Shown here one piece after another: positions 25,831-32,458 of a DNA stretch of 32,458 nucleotides. Source of the stretch: Candidatus Darwinimomas equi (GTDB lineage Bacteria > Bacillota > Clostridia > Lachnospirales > Lachnospiraceae). How positions within the stretch are numbered: the stretch's first letter is position 1; each line of letters opens with the position of its first letter. Where the stretch lies: positions 1 to 32,458 of the forward strand of contig JAGHSD010000072.1 of the NCBI GenBank assembly GCA_018066045.1. Direction: 5' to 3'. Both the position numbers and the translations under genes were made by a program. The notes under the pieces were generated by a model. That model was not told where the DNA came from, did not search any database, and saw only the letters and a program-made list of their open reading frames with translations.

Positions 25831-25859
25831 ATTATACCCAACAAACCACAAAATGTAAA
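25831..25859 (-). promoter_or_regulatory. Sigma-A promoter of the cwb-prmA-rsmE-nlpC operon
   Basis: Minus strand TTTACA-(17 nt)-TATAAT, about 25 nt upstream of the start codon. Confidence 0.75.
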
Positions 25860-25910
25860 CTTACGTTCACCTTAATTCCATTAACATATCCTTACATAAC
25901 TTACGCAAAA

Positions 25911-25937
25911 AGAACGGTATATTATCATATCCGTTCT
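25911..25937 (-). terminator. Terminator overlapping the 3' end of pnuC
   Basis: Minus strand AGAACGG...CCGTTCTTTTT; the pnuC stop codon (25925-25927) lies within the hairpin. Confidence 0.75.
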
Positions 25938-26683
25938 TCCTTCACTTCATGTGTCCGTATATATCCGGTCCACTTTATATATCCGTATGTCGTGTTCATC
26001 AGAAAACCGAGCTTAAGCGGCAGCAGTACCCACTGCCCTGCAAGAATATTTATCGCCGTCTCGATTATGGAATTGATGAACCACGCGATCCACTGTTCCC
26101 TCAGCCTCAGCAGCAGGAACACTCCGTTGCATATGGCAACTGCGCTCACACACGCATCAAGGTAGCATATGACCTTGGCTATGGTATCATTTCCCCTGAA
26201 AATATCCGAATCCGGCGAGAATCGTACTAAAAGCCCGCCTATCACTACGGTCCATATAACTATTCCGGCTATTATGGCGGCTTCAGCCCATCCGTTCAGT
26301 CTGCGTACCACCGTAACCTCTTCTTCCTCTCTGTCCGGATGCTTCGTCCATGCGATAAAGCTCATGATATCTACCGGTATCCAGAAAAAAAGAGTTGATG
26401 CCATGGTTGCAAATCTGTATGCGCAGAGAATACATATGGCGATCTCGCATATCTCAACCGCCAGCGATACTATGAAATTCCATCTGTTCTGTTTGGATAT
26501 GAGCAGCTCGCACAGGATATTGAAAAATGTATCCAACAGATAGAATACCATGATGATGCCGCCGTTGACGCCGTTGATATCCTCCTCCGGAAACAGCACG
26601 GCACACACCAGCGCAAGGACCAGTATCCCGAAAAACCAGATTTTTTCATACGTTGTGAAATATGAATTGAATTTCTTTATCAT
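25925..26683 (-). CDS. pnuC: PnuC-family nicotinamide riboside/mononucleotide transporter
   Basis: Polytopic membrane protein with FFWIPVDIMSFIAWTKH, REQWIAWFINSIIETAINI and TTYGYIKW characteristic of PnuC. Confidence 0.85.
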   Translation of the reverse strand: MIKKFNSYFTTYEKIWFFGILVLALVCAVLFPEEDINGVNGGIIMVFYLLDTFFNILCELLISKQNRWNFIVSLAVEICEIAICILCAYRFATMASTLFFWIPVDIMSFIAWTKHPDREEEEVTVVRRLNGWAEAAIIAGIVIWTVVIGGLLVRFSPDSDIFRGNDTIAKVICYLDACVSAVAICNGVFLLLRLREQWIAWFINSIIETAINILAGQWVLLPLKLGFLMNTTYGYIKWTGYIRTHEVKEERI

Positions 26684-27420
26684 CAGAACTCCAGTTCCCG
26701 TCTCTTAAACAGCAAAACCGTTACAAAGTAAAATGCTGCCAGATAGGCTATGATTCCTAATATATGCCCTACGCTGAACGTTCCGACTATCATCCTCGAC
26801 TGTGCCGTTGTAAGCAGAGTGCTGAACAGATAACGGTCCAGATGCAGATTCTCGAGCGGCCCTATCGTCAGTATAATTCCAACTATCGCACCGAGTATTC
26901 CCAGCGAAGCAAGCATATAAACTATCACACTCAATACAACATTTTCAGTCAGGAAAATCAGTATCATGGTCACACCCATTGCACCGATGTTCCTGATTAA
27001 TCCGAATACCATCAGTATTATCACATCACCTGCCGGTTCTCCGCTGAACAGTGCGCCCTTTATCGCACAGCATATCACGATCTCGACGGTCAGAACCACA
27101 AGATCAATCAGACAAAGCAGTGAAAACTCCAGCCACTTCGTTACTACCACCTGTTCTCTGCTTACTCCGTGCCCTATAGCTATCTGCATGGTTTTGGCTT
27201 TAAGGTCATCCGCATATACAAAGAAAAATTCTATTATTCCGAATACAGGACAGATATACGGCACAGCTTTGTTAAGTATATCTACAACCCCGTACACGGT
27301 TTCGCCGTCTGCAAGTTTCAGCATGACAGCTGCCATCGCTGCAAATGCAAGTACCATAACTATATATCTCGGAATACGTTTCCCGATACGGTTGAAGTCG
27401 GCTTTAATATAATTAATCAT
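26683..27420 (-). CDS. ABC-2 type transporter permease
   Basis: Six-TM-like protein immediately after an ABC ATPase, with translational overlap. Confidence 0.75.
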   Translation of the reverse strand: MINYIKADFNRIGKRIPRYIVMVLAFAAMAAVMLKLADGETVYGVVDILNKAVPYICPVFGIIEFFFVYADDLKAKTMQIAIGHGVSREQVVVTKWLEFSLLCLIDLVVLTVEIVICCAIKGALFSGEPAGDVIILMVFGLIRNIGAMGVTMILIFLTENVVLSVIVYMLASLGILGAIVGIILTIGPLENLHLDRYLFSTLLTTAQSRMIVGTFSVGHILGIIAYLAAFYFVTVLLFKRRELEF

Positions 27421-28219
27421 TGCTGCCTCCTACCTGCTCGAAATAATAATCTTCGAGACTCATGCTGTCAGAAGACTGGTTATATATCCTGATGCCCTCT
27501 CGCTCCAGTATCTCTCTCGCTTTCTGAACATCATCCACCGTCAGTCTTACATAATTGCTTGCGATTCTCAGATCCTCATCGGACAGCTCCTTGACTATCC
27601 TTCCGTCATCAAGAATACCGAATTTGTTTGCCGTGTTCTGCAGCTCGCTCAGAATATGCGAAGAAATAATAATCGTTGTTCCGAGCTCGCTGTTAATCTT
27701 CTTCAGCATATTTCTTATATCCGCGATTCCCTGCGGATCCAGTCCGTTTACCGGCTCATCAAGAATCAGGATCTCCGGATTGCCCAAAAGCGCATTTGCG
27801 ATTCCGAGCCTCTGCTTCATACCCATGGAAAATGCTGACACTTTCGACTTCGCTTTCTCCAGTCCCACGAGCTCCAGCACTCTGTCTATCTCGTTTTTAT
27901 CATCAACCTTTTTCAGGATACGGTAATACTCAAGATTCTGGCGTGCATTCATATACGGAAAGAAATTCTGCCCCACATAGAAACCCGTTCTGCCGCGTCC
28001 CTGCCGGAGACTGTCACCGGCTTCGCCTATATGAACACTGCCTCCGTTAAACTCCGACAGCCCGAGTATGATTTTGAAAATAGTTGTTTTTCCGGATCCG
28101 TTCCTTCCGATAAGTCCGAAAATATCTCCCTTGCAGATTTCCAGATTGACATCAAGAAGGATTTTGCTCTTGCCGTAGCTTTTCTGTATATGTTCAAGCT
28201 TTATTACAGCTTCACTCAT
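27413..28219 (-). CDS. ABC transporter ATP-binding protein
   Basis: GLIGRNGSGKTTIFKIILGL, FSMGMKQRLGIANALLGNPEILILDEPVNGLDPQG; ribosome-binding site aaggaggaacggacgATG supports the start at 28219. Confidence 0.93.
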   Translation of the reverse strand: MSEAVIKLEHIQKSYGKSKILLDVNLEICKGDIFGLIGRNGSGKTTIFKIILGLSEFNGGSVHIGEAGDSLRQGRGRTGFYVGQNFFPYMNARQNLEYYRILKKVDDKNEIDRVLELVGLEKAKSKVSAFSMGMKQRLGIANALLGNPEILILDEPVNGLDPQGIADIRNMLKKINSELGTTIIISSHILSELQNTANKFGILDDGRIVKELSDEDLRIASNYVRLTVDDVQKAREILEREGIRIYNQSSDSMSLEDYYFEQVGGSND

Positions 28220-28232
28220 CGTCCGTTCCTCC

Positions 28233-30392
28233 TTACCATACCAGGATTCTCTTATCCGGATCAAGATACATTCCGTCCCCGGGTTTTACATCATAAGTTT
28301 CAAGAAATTCATCAAACTGCTGCAGTGTCACATTCGTTCTCAGGAACGCCAGCGGATGTTCGTCTGCCTGCGCATACAGCTCCTCGACTTTGCGGCTGAC
28401 CTTCTTGCGCCACAGCTCGGCATATGATCTGAAAAACAGATCATAATCAAAATGCTCGCGTTCCGCTGCCACATACATCGCGCATTTCATACCGCCCATA
28501 TCCGCTATGGCTTCACCCGAAATTGATGCCCCGTAGGTATCCACTCCCGGCATCGGTGAAATGGTAATATACATTGATGTCATCTTAAAACTCCGGTTCA
28601 GAAGCTCAAGTTCATCCTCTGTCGTCAGCAGCGTGCTTTCGCTGTACGAGATGTCTCTTCCGTTTTTGTCATATTTGTATCCGGTGCTGTCAAGGCTATG
28701 CGTCATCTCATGCCCTATGGTAGTGCCTAATTTTGCCAGATTGATTTCGTAATCCCGGTCAGGGTCAAATGTCAGGCCACCCGCCACGTACCCGGCAAGT
28801 ATCATCATGGAATTCGACGTGATATCATTATACGCATTTACCTCTGATGTAGGCAGCACGCTCAGATCCCACATATTCCTGTCATATTTCTTTCCGACAA
28901 GCTCCGTAAATTTGCATTTCTCATAATAATTTATCCTGCTTGCCATCTCGATAAGACTCATGCCCTCGTCCAGGTCCAGTCCCATATATGAGAAATAATA
29001 ATCAGGATACAGCACCTTCATTTTCATTGAATCTAATTTCTCAACTGCATTCCTGCGTCCCTCTTCCGACAGCCAGTCCTCTCCGGAAATAACTTTTATA
29101 AGCTGTTTCTGCACATTTAGTGCCATCTCCGTGATTTTTTCTTTTTCATCGGCAGAACAATACGCTCCGATATACATCATCTCAAACGGTGTGCGCATAT
29201 ACTGATCCACATAGTCGCTTACAACCTTTTTCTGCCACTTTATTTCCGGAGTGTCCGTATCTTTCTTGTCTTCTTTCTCAACGACGCCCCGTGCAAGATA
29301 AAAATCGACTCTGTCTTTTGTGTCAGGATCCAGCAGATCGCAGGTCGCATATATCGTCTTCATGATATAATATGACTTCAGCTCTTCCAGATTTTTTTCG
29401 CAATATACTTCACCGATAGTCTTCATGTAGTCCGGCTCGAAAACCGTATACTCATCAGTAGTATATCCGTAGAGATCTATGATTTCACTCAGCGGATAAG
29501 CGCCCGTCATTTCCTCTATCTCATCTATCGGGTATCTTCCGCTGAATTCTGTTTCATAAGTATCAACACGCATCTGCGAGTCGGTCTTCATTTTTTCGGC
29601 CAGTCTTATCTCGAGTCTGTATGCCTGCCTCAGAATTCTGTTTATTTCCGAATTACCGTAACCAAGGTTCTGAAGCACATCCCTCACTATTGCGGAGTTC
29701 TCCTGTTTATTAACTATGGCTTCCGCATCAATTCCGGAATAAGCATATGAATCCCCCAGAGAGAGAAATTCCTGTGGAATCGGCCGCAGTATAACCTGAT
29801 AATGCTCTATATCCGTCATGGTATTATCCACATGGATATATACAAGCGGCGCACCTGCTACATTCATCCCGCCCAGATCAAGCATATAGTCCGTAAAATC
29901 GTCCAGTGTTGTTATCTCCGAAATACGGTCCAGATACGGTCTTAAAGGTTCAACGCCCGCCTCTCTCCTGGCATTTTCATCTCCGACAGCACCTACAAAA
30001 GCGGCAACGATCTCTCCCGCATGTTCAAGTTCTTCCCTGCTCAGGCCCACTTCTGTATTATCCGCATACCCTGTGGAATCAGGATCATTGATCAGCATAA
30101 GCTTGCGGTCCTCAACCACTTCCGCAGGTTTAAAAAGATCCACGCACTGCTCCGTACTGTCCAGTTCCTGTTCAAGTATCCAATCCTTGTTTACTGCCGT
30201 ATAAAAATCGGTCTTATAATCGGTTTGGTAATTCTCATCTATTACACCCTCAATAGATGAATTCACCCACTGTGACCCGACACCGGCTTCAGAGAGTTTC
30301 TGAGCGTTTTCAAATGTATCTTTCAGGCCTGCACATCCGGTGAGCGTGCAGACTGCAAGAATCAATATTAATATTCTGTATATCTTTTTCAT
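28233..30392 (-). CDS. M13-family zinc metallopeptidase (neprilysin/PepO-like) lipoprotein
   Basis: Lipobox CTLTGCAG; KTDFYTAVNKDWI; TTIGHEMTHSLDSTGYKYDKNG (HExxH); SGEAIADMGGMKCAM. Confidence 0.93.
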   Translation of the reverse strand: MKKIYRILILILAVCTLTGCAGLKDTFENAQKLSEAGVGSQWVNSSIEGVIDENYQTDYKTDFYTAVNKDWILEQELDSTEQCVDLFKPAEVVEDRKLMLINDPDSTGYADNTEVGLSREELEHAGEIVAAFVGAVGDENARREAGVEPLRPYLDRISEITTLDDFTDYMLDLGGMNVAGAPLVYIHVDNTMTDIEHYQVILRPIPQEFLSLGDSYAYSGIDAEAIVNKQENSAIVRDVLQNLGYGNSEINRILRQAYRLEIRLAEKMKTDSQMRVDTYETEFSGRYPIDEIEEMTGAYPLSEIIDLYGYTTDEYTVFEPDYMKTIGEVYCEKNLEELKSYYIMKTIYATCDLLDPDTKDRVDFYLARGVVEKEDKKDTDTPEIKWQKKVVSDYVDQYMRTPFEMMYIGAYCSADEKEKITEMALNVQKQLIKVISGEDWLSEEGRRNAVEKLDSMKMKVLYPDYYFSYMGLDLDEGMSLIEMASRINYYEKCKFTELVGKKYDRNMWDLSVLPTSEVNAYNDITSNSMMILAGYVAGGLTFDPDRDYEINLAKLGTTIGHEMTHSLDSTGYKYDKNGRDISYSESTLLTTEDELELLNRSFKMTSMYITISPMPGVDTYGASISGEAIADMGGMKCAMYVAAEREHFDYDLFFRSYAELWRKKVSRKVEELYAQADEHPLAFLRTNVTLQQFDEFLETYDVKPGDGMYLDPDKRILVW

Positions 30393-30406
30393 AGCTATAT
30401 TATAAA

Positions 30407-30436
30407 ACAGAGCCGCCGCAAATGCGACAGCTCTGT
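30407..30436 (-). terminator. Terminator at the end of the rpsD-rpoA-rplQ operon
   Basis: Minus strand ACAGAGCTGTCGCatttGCGGCGGCTCTGTtttata. Confidence 0.8.
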
Positions 30437-30457
30437 CTTATATTGATAAATCAATAA

Positions 30458-31000
30458 TTAAACTAACTCAAGAAGTACCTGCATTGCTGCATCACCGTGA
30501 CGTGGAGCGATCTTTACAATACGTGTATATCCACCGTTGTGATTTGACTCTGCATAACGTGTTGCATACTCACCGAAGAGTTTCTCGCAAAGGTCAACCT
30601 TGCGTGTATTTCTCTTGCGTCCTGCAAGTGATGTCGGAACCTCCGTTACATCATAAAGGACCTTGAGCATCTGGCGGCGTGCATGAAGTCTTGAAGGAAG
30701 ATCTCTCTTGATCTCTTTTTCAACTTCGTCGTATACCGTAACCTTCCTGCCATCAACAACTTCTTTGATTCTCTTGCCGTCTTTATCTTTACGTGCAACC
30801 TTTGCCTGAACCTTAACTACTTCGTAGTTGTCCTTCTCCTTGATTGCAAGAGCGATAAGCGGTTCAACAACCTTGCGAACTTCCTTAGCTCTGGCTTCTG
30901 TTGTGATGATCTTTCCGTTAGCTAAAAGGGCTGTTGCCTGATTTCTCAGGAGTGCCTTTCTCTGGCTTGAATTCTTTCCAAGCTTTCTGTACATTGCCAT
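30458..31000 (-). CDS. rplQ: 50S ribosomal protein L17 (extended form)
   Basis: [49 protein letters not shown]...[13 protein letters not shown]...[17 protein letters not shown]. Confidence 0.97.
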   Translation of the reverse strand: MAMYRKLGKNSSQRKALLRNQATALLANGKIITTEARAKEVRKVVEPLIALAIKEKDNYEVVKVQAKVARKDKDGKRIKEVVDGRKVTVYDEVEKEIKRDLPSRLHARRQMLKVLYDVTEVPTSLAGRKRNTRKVDLCEKLFGEYATRYAESNHNGGYTRIVKIAPRHGDAAMQVLLELV

Positions 31001-31068
31001 AATTAATTTCTCCTTTCATGTGTGCTCATCGGGCTTACCGCATGAACCTGTCCTCACAGGGACCCTTA

Positions 31069-32025
31069 TTATTCTTCTGTCTTTCTGAAACCAAGACCCA
31101 ACTGCTGAAGTTTTGCTTTTACTTCTTCAAGAGACTTATGACCAAGGTTACGAACCTTCATCATCTCATCTTCTGTCTTGTTTGTAAGTTCTTCAACTGT
31201 GTTGATGCTTGCTCTCTTAAGGCAGTTATATGAACGAACCGAAAGCTCAAGCTCATCAATATTCATCTCAAGAACTTTTTCTTTCTGATCGCTCGGTCTC
31301 TCAACGATCGTCGGGATGTCCTTCGTCTCCTCAGAGAGATCGATGAACAGGCTCAGATGATCATTAAGAACCTTTGCTGCCATACTGACAGCCTTATCCG
31401 GTGCGAGTGTACCGTCTGTATAAACCTCAAGTGTAAGTTTGTCAAAGTCTGTCTGCTGGCCTACACGAGTGTTCTCAACAAGCATGTTGACACGTTCAAC
31501 CGGTGTATACATACTATCAACTGCAATAACTCCGATCGGATCGTCTTCTTTCTTGTTCTTATCAGCGCCTACGTATCCGCGTCCGTTGGTAATTACAAGT
31601 TCGATAACAATCTTGTCAGGATTCTCGGAAACAGTTGCGATAACCTGATCCTTGTTGATAATCTCAATCTCTGAGCTTACCTTGACATCGGCTCCTGTTA
31701 TCACTCCTGTACCTGTGAACTCGATAACTGCTGACTTCGGCTCTTCGTTTCCTGAATTATCCATGATTGCCAGTGACTTGATGTTCATTACGATCTCAGT
31801 CGTATCTTCCTTAACGCCCGGAATTGATGAGAACTCGTGAAGAACTCCGCCGATCTTGATGCTGCTTACTGCAGCGCCCGGCAAACTTGAAAGCATAATT
31901 CTGCGAAGTGAGTTGCCAAGAGTTGTTCCGTAACCTCTCTCGAGCGGTTCGCAAACGAATTTGCCATATTTATTGTCATCAGATTTTTCTACTATAGAGA
32001 TATTTGGTCTTTCGAAATCGAACAC
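31069..32025 (-). CDS. rpoA: DNA-directed RNA polymerase alpha subunit
   Basis: [58 protein letters not shown]. Confidence 0.98.
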   Translation of the reverse strand: MFDFERPNISIVEKSDDNKYGKFVCEPLERGYGTTLGNSLRRIMLSSLPGAAVSSIKIGGVLHEFSSIPGVKEDTTEIVMNIKSLAIMDNSGNEEPKSAVIEFTGTGVITGADVKVSSEIEIINKDQVIATVSENPDKIVIELVITNGRGYVGADKNKKEDDPIGVIAVDSMYTPVERVNMLVENTRVGQQTDFDKLTLEVYTDGTLAPDKAVSMAAKVLNDHLSLFIDLSEETKDIPTIVERPSDQKEKVLEMNIDELELSVRSYNCLKRASINTVEELTNKTEDEMMKVRNLGHKSLEEVKAKLQQLGLGFRKTEE

Positions 32026-32068
32026 TATGTGCCCTCCTATAATAAACCATTGTTAATGTACTCAATGA

Positions 32069-32458
32069 TTAACGTGAGTACAACTCGACGATAAGCAGCT
32101 CATCAACAGGAACGTCAATTTCTTCTCTTGTCGGAAGTGACTTAACTGTACCCTTAAGGTTCTCCTGATCAGCATCGATCCATGCAGGAATTACACGTCC
32201 GGCTGTCTGCTCAAGAACCTCTTTGTATCTTGCTGAAGACTTAGCCTTCTCCTTGATCTCGATTACATCGCCTGCCTTAACGAGGAATGAAGGAATATTA
32301 ACTCCCTTTCCGTTTACAAGTACATGCTTATGATCAACGATCTGACGGGCTTCTTTTCTTGTTCTTGCTAATCCCATACGGAAAACAACATTATCAAGTC
32401 TTCTCTCAAGAAGGATCATAAGGTTCTCACCTACCTGGCCTTCCATTCTTGAAGCCTT
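32069..32458 (-). CDS. rpsD: 30S ribosomal protein S4 (C-terminal part, truncated by the window edge)
   Basis: ...KASRMEGQVGENLMILLERRLDNVVFRMGLARTRKEARQIVDHKHVLVNGKGVNIPSFLV; the frame stays open to 32458. Confidence 0.97.
   Translation of the reverse strand, partial: KASRMEGQVGENLMILLERRLDNVVFRMGLARTRKEARQIVDHKHVLVNGKGVNIPSFLVKAGDVIEIKEKAKSSARYKEVLEQTAGRVIPAWIDADQENLKGTVKSLPTREEIDVPVDELLIVELYSR

Noticed and set aside
1-32458. CRISPR array, integrase, complete transposase or prophage genes
   Set aside because: Looked for repeat-spacer periodicity and characteristic motifs; none found in this window.

Overview
This 32.5 kb window looks like a Lachnospiraceae/Clostridia-type chromosome. Family is inferred from gene content only. 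Almost every gene is on the minus strand. Positions about 1-9,450 form an AT-rich defence island. It holds a tightly overlapping seven-gene operon built on a type I restriction-modification system: HsdR, a HEPN-like protein, HsdS, HsdM, an HsdM-like protein with an atypical catalytic motif, a half-size HsdS, and a small Cys-pair protein. An AbiEi/AbiEii toxin-antitoxin pair lies next to it. Both units have near-perfect sigma-A promoters decorated with repeat or palindromic operators. The rest is mainly housekeeping: rpsI-rplM-truA-ecfT-ecfA2-ecfA1, tRNA-Arg(ACG), and rplQ-rpoA-rpsD. These two ribosomal blocks are usually adjacent in Firmicutes but are separated here by about 16 kb. That insert carries cell-wall-binding repeat proteins, a nucleotidyltransferase-HAD fusion, fba, an HTH-AAA-ATPase-like protein, NlpC/P60, rsmE, prmA, pnuC, an ABC exporter and an M13 peptidase. 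The main candidates for something new are (i) the composite type I operon, (ii) the three-site, 22-bp-phased operator array at the HTH-AAA gene, (iii) the AbiE operator, and (iv) the duplicated tRNA-3'-end/terminator structure beside tRNA-Arg. No CRISPR array was seen. All family calls come from motif recognition by eye; no database search was run.
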